Shown here: in pieces, positions 36,278 through 48,584 of the stretch
Layout: every line of letters begins with the position of its first letter
Position numbering within the stretch: the stretch's first letter is position 1
Assembly: GCA_028023455.1 (NCBI GenBank)
Contig: JAQFVV010006256.1
Coordinates: 1,426,001-1,490,000 of the forward strand
Direction: 5' to 3'
From: Epiperipatus broadwayi
Taxonomy: Eukaryota; Onychophora; Udeonychophora; Euonychophora; Peripatidae
DNA length: 64,000 nucleotides
Position numbers and translations under genes: made by a program
The notes under the pieces: model-generated
The model's input: the letters and a program-made list of their open reading frames with translations, nothing else
What the model was told of the DNA's origin: nothing
The model's database searches: none

Positions 36278-38203
36278 TGTGAGAGTACCATATGAGCCTC
36301 ATCTAAAACAATTTGTGTTTCTTTGTGAATTTAACCGTGCCTATATCGAATCAACAGATATAAATAACATACACCTATCTTAAGCTTTTCATATATCAGT
36401 TATATACATAAACTTATTAATATTAAAAGAATAATTCTAAAAATGAATTATTCTAATTTGTTTATACACACACATAAATAAATGTTTCCAACTAATAGTA
36501 TTTTTTTTATTAACTAAAACTTGACATTTGACAAAGCTTTAAGTCAACATTGCATTTTTATCAGTTGAAACAAAGGAAATAAATGTTTGGGGTTCATTAC
36601 AAATTGTATATTTTAAACAATAGAGAGCGTGAGCATGATTATGTGATATGCTTGCAGAAATTAATCCAGTATAAAAACATAACTAATATTGTTATAACAA
36701 TAATCTTCTATTTAGTTATCAAGGCAATAACTATGTCTGTAAATTTAAATGTGTTCAAATTTAGAACCCATTTAAGAAAAAAAAAAGATTCACTATTTTT
36801 AAAACTGTCTTCAAGTAATTAATTTACTTACTTTTAATATTATAAAGAACTATAAAAAAATAATCATTGAAATTGACAAGGTTATAAGAGAAATCGTTTA
36901 AGAAGACAAAAATTTACAAAGATGTTCTCTGACTAGACAATTTATGCCAAGGATTTCTGCTGATGTTTTAAACCTGAACATGTAAATTTATTCCTACTTA
37001 ATGCCTAAAGTATAATCATCATAATTTCCACTAAAAAAGTTGCCTTAATAATGGAGTATTATATTGAAGAAGATTTTAAATATTTTACTACGCAAATATT
37101 TAAAAGAATGAATATTTGGATTACCTCTTCGAAGGATGATCAAGGAACTTTACCTTTCAACATTCGTCATTTTATTTTGTCTAAGGAGGAATATGATACC
37201 ATTATTCTTTCGCATCTTGGAATACTTCGTTGTGCACTTTAATAACTCTTAAACTTTATTTCCTTTGTGGATAACTATATTTACGTGGAAAAATTATTTC
37301 ATATATTAAATTGATTTTAACAGAATAAGTGGAGAACTGATAAGATGAACATTTTATTTTTATTTATTTAATAAAATTTAGATGTTGATATTTGATATAT
37401 GCTCTGATGAAAGTGATGGCTGACTAAGGTAAAAGTTTTTAAATTATTTCAATTTGAAAGTAAGTTTTATTATATTCCAAATTGAATCTTACCTGACAAT
37501 TATCATAATTTCTTTTTAAACATACATAATTAATATCAGAATACATTCTATTATTAATCTAGTGTGAATGGAAGTTATCTTATATAGACATATAACACCC
37601 ACTGAATCATTTTAATGACAATACGTAGATTTATAATGTATGGTGGTATTATTTATTGTATACATGATTTTAAATTATATATATGTAAATAATTACATTA
37701 TGTTTTTTTCTGAATGTTAAATAGTTTATTATTGTATTTAAATATAAGCACAGATTATGATTCTAAATTTTAATATTTTTATTATTTGTGTGATAATATT
37801 TTTGTTTCTATTACGGATTAAAATGTGCTAAATTTGATTTTAAAATTAAACAGGTCTCATTTGTTTATTTTATTTAGTCATTTTATAAAACCAATAATTA
37901 TAAATATACATACTCACGCATATATATGTTAGATCAACTTAGTGATTTAATATTTATAAAAAAGCTATATATAGTTTATACTAAATTTATCATTACTATG
38001 GGATATTTGTTGAAATGCTTGAAGAGAGTCAATTGCGATTTCTACTCTGAGCTCGAATTCCGAGAGTAACGAGGTTATTAATAGAGGAGTGGATTGGATT
38101 ATATTTTAAATCACATCATCATGGCATTCTATAAGAAGACTCAAAGCCTGAATATAGTTAGATGCGACTTCCTCGAGTCCTGAAAAGGATCATCCTGTTA
38201 TAA
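36278..38203 (+). repeat. LTR copy C (3' LTR), 1.93 kb
   Basis: It starts TGTGAGAGTACC after the polypurine tract and ends CATCCTGTTATA directly before (TA)n. The terminal CA seen in copy A is replaced by AT, perhaps by slippage in the TA tract. The 63-codon frame at 37051-37242 corresponds to the one in copy A. Confidence 0.85.
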
Positions 38204-38216
38204 TATATATATATAT

Positions 38217-38372
38217 ATGTGAAATGATGGTTATGTATTTATATTATACAAATATTGTAGCTCTGATGACTGCTGGACCATTGGAACTGTATGGAAAATA
38301 AAGAAGTTTTTAAGAAAATTTGTTTGCATTGAAGTGTATATGAAAGAAGTGTTATAAGCAATATATATATAT
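38217..38372 (-). repeat. Dispersed repeat D, copy 2 (inverted)
   Basis: Reverse complement of 21102-21259, between TA tracts, directly after the 3' LTR. Confidence 0.8.
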
Positions 38373-38951
38373 TTATGAAGATATGCAAAGAAAGTGAAAG
38401 AGAAGAATAAGAGAATATACAATTTATATAAAGAATTTTTACTTTAGTTTTAAAGAAATAGTTTTTCTTTATATAAAAAGTTTTTTTTTAAATATAGAAT
38501 CAATAAGTGTAACACTTTTGTTAAAAGATAAAGAACTTCTAGGAATTTTTAATTAATTTGAAATAAATGCAATAAACAAAGTAAAAATAATTTGTAATAT
38601 AAAGGTTAATATCTAAATTAAAACTAAAATTAGATGGAAAGCATTTAGTTTAGTTGATTTTATTAGTGAATAATTAAATTAGAAAATTTTTGAACAAACA
38701 GTATTGTATACTTTATATTGCTTGATATAATCAATTTAAGAGATTGCTTAATTCTGATGTGATGGTTATGATTTTGTTATATATAATCTGTAACTATATT
38801 TTCTGTATCTATTGTTTTTTTTTTTGTTATAACTCTTGTTATTTGCCAAAAATGGGTTATTTGTCACCGTAATTTCTTTAATTATTAAATTAATTCTAAG
38901 AGATTAAATTTTTTAAATAGAAATTTAGTATAAATTGTCTGGTTAAATAAG
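38373..38951. other. AT-rich intergenic DNA, no gene seen
   Basis: Nothing recognisable. Confidence 0.5.
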
Positions 38952-39363
38952 TTAATTATTTTCTTTTTCATCTTCATTGTCTTTCAGAAAGTAGCTAAGA
39001 GTGACTTCACCACAAATACAAATTTCCTTTAAGTGAATCAGGAAGCTTTCTAATACATTGCTAGGCTGTGTTAGATTCATCTTAAGCAGAGAGCCAACTT
39101 CATTAAGAATTTGTCTCACATAACAAGTAACTAAATATAAGCTTACCATTACCTACTTGAACTAATTGTAAAAAGAACAAATCTTCCAAGATTTGTGTAA
39201 GTCCTAACTTTGTGATGAATATAGCTATATTACCTATATTTATAACAGAAGTTTCAGAAAAATGAAGACCCTTCATAATATCACATAAAGCATATACTTC
39301 ATTTGACACAGCTTTGATACAAAAGAAAAATAAAATTGCTAAATTGAAGCTACAAATCACCAT
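38952..39363 (-). pseudogene. Coding-like segment of unknown identity
   Basis: Two minus-strand frames join through a one-base shift near 39140. The first (39363-39103) includes SNEVYALCDIMKGLHFSET and FITKLGLTQILEDLFFLQ. The second (39149-38952) includes RQILNEVGSLLKMNLTQPSN and ends DNEDEKENN plus stop. Composition is balanced, with Cys, Gly, Glu and His where the surrounding chance ORFs have none, and looks like an alpha-helical protein C-terminus. A good splice acceptor (TTTTATTTTTCTTTTG...AAAG on the minus strand, cut near 39315) precedes it. It could be a terminal exon with an indel or a retropseudogene. I do not recognise the family. Confidence 0.4.
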
Positions 39364-39592
39364 GGAATCTTATTGAATGTCAAGTCATAACAATAAATGC
39401 CAAGCTATTTGCTAATTCTAGATAATCATGTTAAAGTTATTTTGAATTGAAAGTCTTTATGAACACTGCATAAAATTCAAAATGAACTTTTTTATATATA
39501 CAACTAAAGATTTAATTTAATATATAGTTTTTGTCGTTAAGTTCTATGGTTGATGATTCTTAATTTTTGTAATAAAATATTTGTGTAATCTA

Positions 39593-39630
<38 letters not shown>

Positions 39631-40029
39631 TGATAATAATAACAAAGAGAGGGAACAAATTTGGGAGCTAAACTTTTCACATAGTTGTCTTTTTTCTTTG
39701 AGTTAAATGTTGGACAATAAGTAACCTAGTTTAGTTCTTGAAGATCGCTTGACATTTCATGTTAATTGGAATCATTGAATTTTTATGGTTATTTTTTAAA
39801 TTTAATCAACCTTTTAATATAGTTCACATAGTCAAAGTTATAAAATTTTAAATATAAATATGAACTTAGATAATCTTATGAAATCATTTAAATAGTCAGT
39901 AATAATATTATGTTTACTACAAATTTTATTATTATATTAGGACTAAAAAATATTAAAGGGAATGTATATTTGTTGATAACTTATTAGGTCCAATCTTAGA
40001 ATATGTGTGTATTGTATAAATTAAATATC
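39364..40029. other. AT-rich DNA with an (ATA)n microsatellite
   Basis: An ATA trinucleotide run with GAT interruptions spans about 39596-39645. No gene seen. Confidence 0.6.
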
Positions 40030-40149
40030 AGTAGACTTGTCAAACGTTGGTGGCCTAGTGGTTAGCATAGTTGCTTTCCAAGCAGCTGGCCGGGGTTCAC
40101 TTCCCAGTCAACACATTTGACATATGTAAAAAAAAAAAATAGTAGACTT
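40030..40149 (+). mobile_element. tRNA-Gly(TCC)-derived mini-SINE with 9-bp TSD
   Basis: AGTAGACTT occurs at 40030-40038 and 40141-40149. Between them, 40044-40115 aligns end to end with a 72-nt tRNA-Gly(TCC): TTGGTGGCCTAGTGGTTAGC (D arm and A box), CTTTCCAAG (anticodon loop with TCC) and GGGTTCACTTCCC (T arm and B box). The acceptor stem has two mismatches (positions 1-72 and 2-71) and the T stem one, so it is not a functional tRNA. An A-run follows (40128-40139). It is a near-minimal tRNA retroposon of ~100 bp: head, short linker, poly-A and duplication. Confidence 0.85.
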
Positions 40150-43100
40150 AAATTTATAAATTAAAAGTTTTAAAATTGAATTCTATATCTCATATGATAT
40201 ATGTCTTATTTGTATGTTGAGATAGCAAAAAAGTTATTTAAATATTTATATAAGAATGATGTATGAGTCTCACTTATATATTTGAAGCATACTTATAATG
40301 TATCTAATGATAATTTATGCACATTATTTATTTATGTGTTTTCAAGTATTACTATAATCTATTCAATGAAGATGTATCTGCCTTAGTTATTTATGTATTT
40401 TATGATTATTTTCAGGTAATTGAGATGATGAATAGTGTGAGGATAATATTCTTGTGAGTGATTATTATAGATTTGCATGATCAGAATCCATGATGTGTTC
40501 GATTCTATAATATTAAGTTTTGGAGTAATATTTATGCACACACATCTGACTTAGTTTTGATATGTAAAATTGACATATACATGAAACTAACTGTACTATT
40601 AATAGAAATTATTATTATATGGTTCATTATTCTGCCACTGGATGAAAATACAAATAACTATTTTGTGCTTTAAAAGTCTTACCAAAATACTCAGTACTAA
40701 TAAAGAAAAGAAATATATGTTAAACGCATTTTTAAGTAATCAAAAGGATTTTATTCATTAGAACTTCAAGGAAAATTATAACAGTTTTGAGTCAAGTTTG
40801 CCAACGAATATCAGAACTCAAATGTGAAAATTATACTATTTACTTACAACTATTTGAAACTAAGTTATAATAGTGTTATTGTTATCCAAGAGAAATACAA
40901 TAACTAAATGAAAAAAAAAATTCATTTGGGAAAAAGATTAAAATATGAATAAATATCAGTGTTTTTAAAATCAGAACATAACAAAAAGTTATAAGTTGGG
41001 GAAATAGACAAATACTTAAGGTGCCTATTATTGAGGATAAGGGGACTACTGCTGCATTATGTTAATATGAATTTATTACAACTATTTTGAATTTATTTGA
41101 TATTTATTGTATTAGTGAACATGCAATATTAATCTTTTCATTGAGTTTGGGAGTTAACCAGCGATTATCTCTTTTAGAACAGAGGAAGAATTAGGTAGCA
41201 AATATTTGACATGTAAGATATCAAAAGCTCTCTGCATCTTTATATTTATGTATGTGTAATAATGAATCTCTTGATCTATGAGTATAGTGAAATAATATTT
41301 GATCTATATGTATAGAGATTTACTATAAAAGATACAAATCTAAATACAATCTTATATATATATATTAATATAATTTATTAATTTTATTTTTGATCATCAT
41401 TCTTTCCTTGAAACACACTTCAATTGAACCAATTCCTTCAGGTAACCCAGGTGCATTAATTATATTTCAAATATCTTTAGGTATTTGCTCTTTAATAGCT
41501 TAACAAATTCATATCTTAACAAACCATGTGTCATTATAGTTGATGAGTTAGGTTTATATCTGATCGTTTGAAATAATGAACGATTTTTATTTAATTTCAT
41601 AAGCTTCAAGATATCTATATATTACCACACAAATATAATTGATCTTTTTTTTAAAAAAAAAAGTCTGTTATTTTATACTACTTAATAAAATTAATTATAT
41701 CTTTCAATATATATACCACTATTTTTATTTTTTAAATTTTCTTTTTTTTTAATGTTTGCCCATTGATAAGGTAAGTAAAGATAAAATATTAAAAAAGCGT
41801 TATATAACCCAAGGCACCGTCCTTTCCAATATCCCTTCATATTTTAGACAAATAGTGAAAAAGAAAGCATTGGTAACTTCTTGCTGTTGAGAGTTTTTCC
41901 AATTTTCTATTCCTGTTTTATGTTATATCTAATAATAGCTGCATACTCCTTTTCTACTAATACTCTATAGCTATCTAAATTGGCTATAGTCAGCTACAGA
42001 AAAAAAAAATTCTAAATATGTTTGAATTTGAAAAAAAATCCAAGTTTTATCTGATCTAGATTCAAACTCTAGTTAATGGTCACTTTAACTTAATAAGCTT
42101 TTAAATTACTAAGATAGAGAAATTATAACTGGATTATAATAATTTATAACTTATCTGAGTGAGGTTATGTAAATTGTCAATAAACATAACTGCAATTAAT
42201 TTTAAAGAGCAGTCCTGTAAGAAAAATACCATATAATATATCTAAGTAAAAGTATATTAGAGCACCTTCTGAGCAGCATCAGAAAATGTTAATAAAATAT
42301 TTAAAAGCTAATTTAAAATAATATATTAAAATTTTTAAAAAGGAAATTGTGACAAATGTAGAAAATATGTGCAAAGTATGTTTGATAATATGTTTTAAAA
42401 CTAATACAATATATATATAATTTTATTGTAAGACAATGAAAAGACACTAATAGTTCAGAATAATTATGCAAGAAAGAATAAGCTATGAGAATTTCAATAA
42501 ATAGGAAATATATATAAGCCCAATTAACTGATTATGAAATAATAGGAATACAGTATACACTGTAAAAAAAATGGACAAATAAAAAAATATATAAGAAAAA
42601 GTGCATTAGAGAGCAGAAAGAAAATAATAAAAAAGAAAATTAAATTTTAAATGGTAGAGGAGATGATGCATAATGCAATGTTAGAAACTAAAATTATGAA
42701 GTAGAATGAATCATATGAAGGTAAATATGTGGAAAATAAAAATTAAATGACAATTTTTGTAAGATGAAAATATTTTAAGACTAATAGAACAATTAATTTT
42801 TTTTACTTAAAAAAAAGAGAATATGTATTTTAATAATATACAAAATAATTTTTTTTTTTATGCTTTTTATTATGAAATTTATTAAATGTTTTTACTAATC
42901 AGATATTATTGGACTGCATTAGAAGAACTTATATCATCAAACAAAATAATGTGATACAATAACATGTGCATGTTAAAATTATAGTCTTACAGATAGTAAT
43001 TTCAAACAAACAATTGTTTTAAAATTGTGTATATTATTATTAAACTCACAAATTATAATTTTAACATGCTTCTATTTATATATGTGTGTGTTTACATTAT

Positions 43101-43353
43101 GTATTTATCATGAAAATAAAAGACATTTAAAAATAATTTTCATGTTAATTAGAATAGTAATTTTGCAAATATGAATATTCTTTTAACTAAAACAATTTAA
43201 TAGCAGTAAAATTCATAAAATGATAAACGTGTTTAATAAAAAATACAGAATATATATTTGCTTGAAGGTTTGTGACTGTGGTATATTAGATGTGATAATA
43301 TGTTGGATTATTTCCATCATCTATCAGTAAATATTGAATGTATAGCAAAAATT
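40150..43353. other. AT-rich intergenic DNA, no gene seen
   Basis: Over 3 kb with no frame worth reporting. TA tracts near 41.35 and 42.41 kb. Confidence 0.55.
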
Positions 43354-43508
43354 TTTAAAACTTTATTTAAACTTTTCAAATACAAACAATGTGTTAGTTA
43401 TAATACACAAATAGACAACACAGGTTAGTAATTATTAACCTGTGTTGTCTATTTGTGTGTTATTATTAACAAGTTGTTTGTATTTGAAAAGTTTAAATAA
43501 AGTTTAAA
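43354..43508. repeat. Near-perfect palindrome with ~75-bp arms and almost no loop
   Basis: Arms 43354-43429 and 43434-43508 are reverse complements with a handful of differences (AATGTGTTAG against AACTTGTTAA, for example). The centre is GGTTAGTAATTATTAACC. No coding capacity. Confidence 0.85.
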
Positions 43509-43843
43509 TTTTTTTTAGTTCAACATATTAGATACAGTGTGTGTCTATATATATTGAGTTGCAAATCAATTCTGAGACTTCAATAATAACAAAATAACAC
43601 TTGGTTATTGTAGAGCCTCTATGAAATAAAATATTACAAATTTTATATGTTTTTAGATAACATAAAGGCAGGTCAGTAAATATAAGTAATTCATTGTTTA
43701 TCTGATCTATGAATATCAACTTTTCTTCATCCATGTTATTCTATCATCCAACTTTTTTGATTTATCCCAAAATACAAAACAACATTATTAATAAATTTGG
43801 CATTAAAACAGGCTTTAATTTCTCTCTCTCTATATATATATAT
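43509..43843. other. AT-rich DNA ending in TC/TA microsatellite
   Basis: No gene. The CT and TA run at about 43822-43843 leads directly into the TGTAACG element. Confidence 0.55.
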
Positions 43844-45755
43844 TGTAACGGTATATAACTTGCCGTTACTTTATTTTAAAATTAAAATAAAAAGACAAAT
43901 AAAAATTGATTTATTAAAAAGAAAAAAAAACAATTTAAAAACAGAAAATTGAAAGTTATATTTTATATATATCGCACAGATGGGAAACTTTAAAAACTTT
44001 TAAAAATGAAAATATTTGAAAGTATTTTTTTTTTTGTAAAAAAGTAAAGATATAAAGATTTGATATTTTTGAAAATAGAAATAATGTTGATTTCTATAAA
44101 GTTAGAAAATGGAAATGATTGTTTTATTAATTAAATGATTGTTCTAAAGCAAACTAGCCCTTGGGGCACTTAAAATAAATTAAATGGTAAGAGAATAAAA
44201 AGAAATTAAATGACCAATGCAAGCATGAAATGACAGCATGGACCGTAATTGAAACACCAGAGGATTAGTGACATCTTGCTCATTGAATCTGAAGATTGGA
44301 TGTTAAGAGGCTAACAAAAATATAAAAGCCAAATGATTATTATAATTGTTATCTTAGAGCTGACTATGAATATACCATTATAAGTAGCTATATTGCAGAT
44401 TTTCATGATGTGGAAGTCTGCAATAAATTTAATTTTCCAGACAACCAGTTGAGGCCTCTGGATGACAGTTCCTGACCAAATGCATGGTAAGTAGTGGTTT
44501 CATTTCAAAGAAGGACAAACAATCTATGAAAGTGATCACAAAGATGGACTTCTAAATCTGCTCAATCTGTAAAGTATGAACTCTTGTGTCTATCTAATAA
44601 GAACTTTTCTAAAATTTCAATTAATAGCTGAAAATAAGAACAATTATCTGACCTAAAAAAATTCAAAATCAAAATCAATTATTAATATTTTTTTTTTTAT
44701 GCATATGTTTAAGCAATCATTTCCATTTCTCTCTTTTTTTGTGTTAAGTGTTAATTAAAAATGTATCAAATTAAAGTTGGGTGTGGATAACTGCATGGAT
44801 AAAAATTAATAACTATGTTTAAATTTGTTTATTTTAAAGGATTAATTTCAGGCTATTTGTTTCGTAGTTAGGACGATGCTTGTGGAGGGATATATGCGTG
44901 TTTATAACAATGTAATGTGAAGCGTGTTTAGCATACAGGGCAATGTGCCCAATTGAATGCATGACCCCAAAGAGGCAGTCATATTGTTGAAATGGTCACA
45001 GACGTATTTCCTGCGCCATTAACCCCTTCTAGCTCTATGGACAGGGATTTATAAGTCAGCAGAAAGACCGCTCTCCCCCATATGTAGCACTCTTTAATTA
45101 ATTTATATACATGATTCCTTCACCAGACTGATGCCCATTCCTGTGCTGGATAAGGATCATGTCCTTCAAATAATATCATGCTGTCAGATGCACATTCCTG
45201 TCAGCGTGATTTTATGCTAGCATCTTCATCTTGGATTGGTTGTGGCTATATATCTGGAAGCAGGTGTTGGTTTGGCTACAAACTTTTAGTCTGAGATTGA
45301 ATGATTTGTTTTGAAAGGTTATTAACTGTGGACTGTATGTAGCCTATCTATACCCAATATGCTAAAGTAAAATATTGTTAAAATGTCTATCTGTGTGGTC
45401 TATTTACAATAATAATTTAAATTTAAAAATGTTAAAATCTAAATATAAATTTTATTCCTCAATTTTAAATATAAATATTGTATATGTTCGTTAATAAATT
45501 TTTTTTGTGTGTGTTATTACTGGCAGTGGATTATTTTATTAAATATTAATATATTTTAAGTTATATTAAGTTTCTGTGTCTCCTTGAGCTAGTGGCAAGG
45601 GCAAATGGTCTTAATAAATAAAAGTTGGATCTTTAACAGCGTGTATCTGCCTACTCTATAAATTTTCTAGGTTCAAGTAGCCTAGTGGTGCTCTGTAGTG
45701 CAGATATATACAGTAAGACTGATAGATTTGTTCACCCACACCCAGACCATTATAA
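43844..45755 (+). mobile_element. TGTAACG-family repeat, full-length copy 2 (1.91 kb)
   Basis: Homologous to 16156-18215 at both ends and internally but well diverged. The 5' hairpin is GTAACGG / CCGTTAC. Internal landmarks include TCGCACAGATGGGAAACTTT and CAGATGCACATTCCTGTCAG. The 3' stem-loop (45644-45706) keeps the TATCTGC / GCAGATA outer stem and CTAGG / CCTAG inner stem, with GTTCAAGTAG (B-box-like) in the loop. It ends ACCATTATAA before (TA)n. No ORF is conserved with copy 1. Confidence 0.65.
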
Positions 45756-46455
45756 TATATATATTATATAGTTATTTAGCATGTGTTTTTTTAAGACAGT
45801 GTTGCTATTAACAAAATATCCTAAAGTAATTTGTAGAGATTTCAGAAGTTGAAATCACTAGTGGCTTTGTTAAATTTTTTAATTCTACCAAAGTGGTTAG
45901 AGATTTGACCATCATTAACTATATAATTATGGTTTGTGTGTGTCATCTGTATTTACAGAGGTCAAGAGCTGTTAAATTTCATTTATGAAGTAGATGAGTG
46001 CTATAATCATGGATTGTCCTGAATTTGTTGATGAAACTTTAGTAATGTCTAGAAATCAAAGCCAGTTAGCTCTATTTTGGATCTGGAAGAAATTTATTTA
46101 GATCTCATAAGAGGTTCTTTTTTTAAATCTATAATTCTTCAATTGTAAATTCTTAGAGATCTTGATCTAAAATATCTTAGATTGTGTAACTATTTTATAA
46201 GTTATTGTCAAATTTTATCTATTTAATAGCATTCTATACATTTTCTATGAGATATCTGATATTTGGTGGACAAATATATGAAAGAACAAAAAGCCATTGT
46301 GAAGTAATAGAATTAAATATACCAGAAGTTTGACTGCAGAAAGGAGTTTACTGTTAACTTAAAGAAGAGCCTTGGTCCCTTTCTGAGAGCTTAAAGGACT
46401 GAACCAGAAAAAATTCTTAATGTCCAATCTATATGTTATTGGAATTGCAATTATT
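45756..46455. other. AT-rich intergenic DNA, no gene seen
   Basis: Nothing recognisable. Confidence 0.5.
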
Positions 46456-46842
<387 letters not shown>

Positions 46843-48345
46843 ATAAGTACTCATAAAGTAAATAAACATGAATTGTCTGCTTACTACATGCATTAATCAG
46901 CATAGTAAGTTTATTGGCCTTATATCTTATTTTAAACCATCTGTTACCCAATAGTTCTTAATAGAAATATCAATTGACTTTTCTTGAAGGAAGAGTGAAT
47001 ATTTGCAAATGATATTTCTTAAGATTATTTCTTAATTATTATGGCCAAAAAACAAATTATGGTTCTTATTTTTAGGAGGGTGTAAAGTCATCAGCCAATA
47101 CAGCAGTTAAGTAACTAAAGATGGAATTAATTGCTTTTGATATCCTCAAGAAATGGACTTTTGGTTGTTATTCTTATGAGTTTGTTAAACTTACCATAGA
47201 AAGAGGGAATTGGGGGTATTATATATAAATATTCCATTCAAGATATCCATTATAATGACAATCAATTTTTTCTAAATTTCATTTTGTAATAGGATAACTT
47301 TCAGCTATAGGATTTAATATAATTTCTGTTGGCTTTGGGGGAAAATGATCCAATATCAGTAAATCAACAAATAATAATGAATCATTGTTTGTTGAAATAA
47401 ACATAAATTCATGGGTAATCTCTGATCTCCATCTTTCTAAATGGAATTTTTGTTTTGGCATTATAGAGAAAATGTCTGATATTTGAATTCAGCTATGCTA
47501 ATAATTGACAAGCTGCTTGATCCTCATTTGCATAATCTAAAAACTATTGTAAGAATTGAAATTTCATATATATATAAAATGTGTAGGAAGATTTTGAAGA
47601 GGAAAGTGAAGGTAAGGCCCCTTTAGATTGAGAAGTTTATAAATATTGCATACATAGAAATTATCTTTTTAAATGATGATTACAATATTATTTTTATTAT
47701 TTTCAATAAAAATTGTTTGGAATGCATTCTATTAAAAAATCAATATTAATACAAGAATTTTAAGACAAGATGCATTATTAAAAGAATGGTAAGTCTTCTG
47801 AAATGCAATAATTTCAATGTTGTGCTGAACAGTAAATTCTCCATTTTTGATTTGATATATTTTTCAATGTTGAAGTAATTTTAATGTGTTTCCTCTTTGA
47901 AGAGAGATCACTTTTTAGAAGATATGGTTTCCATCATCATGTAGTCATTTGGGTATTCACACAATATTGCTGGATCTTGCATTTTTATTTTTTTTGTGTG
48001 TGTTTTTATAATTTTATATTTTTAATCAACATTTCATTAGGATTCTGATTTGTGGAGATAATTTGATTTGCAATATATGCTACTTGCAAGATCACTACAG
48101 AAAGACTATCATGCATCTACTCTATCTGCATATTAACTACTATTGCTGTAGGGTAGCAATATACCATCTAAAAGATTTCTAGCTTTGCTCTGGACTTAAA
48201 TTTTAGATTACCACGAATCTCTTTAGTCTAAAAATAGGGATATAAATAAAAATAAGAAAAATGTGAAAAAGTTAAAAATGAAATTTAAAAAACTCACAAC
48301 AGATTTAATACAAGTATAGTATATATATATATTTCAAGTAGATGT
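46843..48345. other. AT-rich intergenic DNA, one unassigned short frame
   Basis: A 60-codon minus frame (47461-47279) has balanced composition (FHLERWRSEITHEFMF, PPKPTEIILNPIAE) but no recognised match and no intact neighbours. It could be a transposon remnant. Nothing else is supported. Confidence 0.4.
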
Positions 48346-48584
48346 AATTAAGAGGGATTTGAATTCAGACTTTCAAGATTCCTTCAGTCATTCATTCTAT
48401 CCAATACAACCAATACACATGACCACATACATGTGAAAAAGATATATGAAATATGTATATATGAAATACATATATTGAAGATCATTTATATTTTTCAAAT
48501 ATATGTGGACATGTGTATCAGTTGTATTAGATAGAGTTAATGATGAAAGGAGTTTGAAAGTTTGAGTTCAAATCCCTCTTATTT
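48346..48584. repeat. Foldback element, family FB1, copy 2
   Basis: Arms 48346-48432 and 48500-48584 are inverted copies: AGAGGGATTTGAATTCAGAC on the left, and GTTTGAGTTCAAATCCCTCTT on the right in complement. They enclose ~67 bp of TA-rich loop. The arms align with those of 15702-15888. Confidence 0.8.

Larger units (their letters stand above)
30364..38203 (+). mobile_element. Scrambled Ty3/gypsy-type LTR retrotransposon
   Basis: The outer frame is a forward LTR (30364-32452) followed by a PBS candidate, and at the far end integrase C-terminal sequence, a polypurine tract and a forward LTR (36278-38203). That is the correct order for one element. The middle is not normal: gag, protease, RT and RNase H are gone, and an inverted third LTR copy (32463-34326) sits directly after the PBS. 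Flanks on both sides are (TA)n. The three LTRs differ by indels as well as substitutions, so the structure is old or chimeric. Confidence 0.75.
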
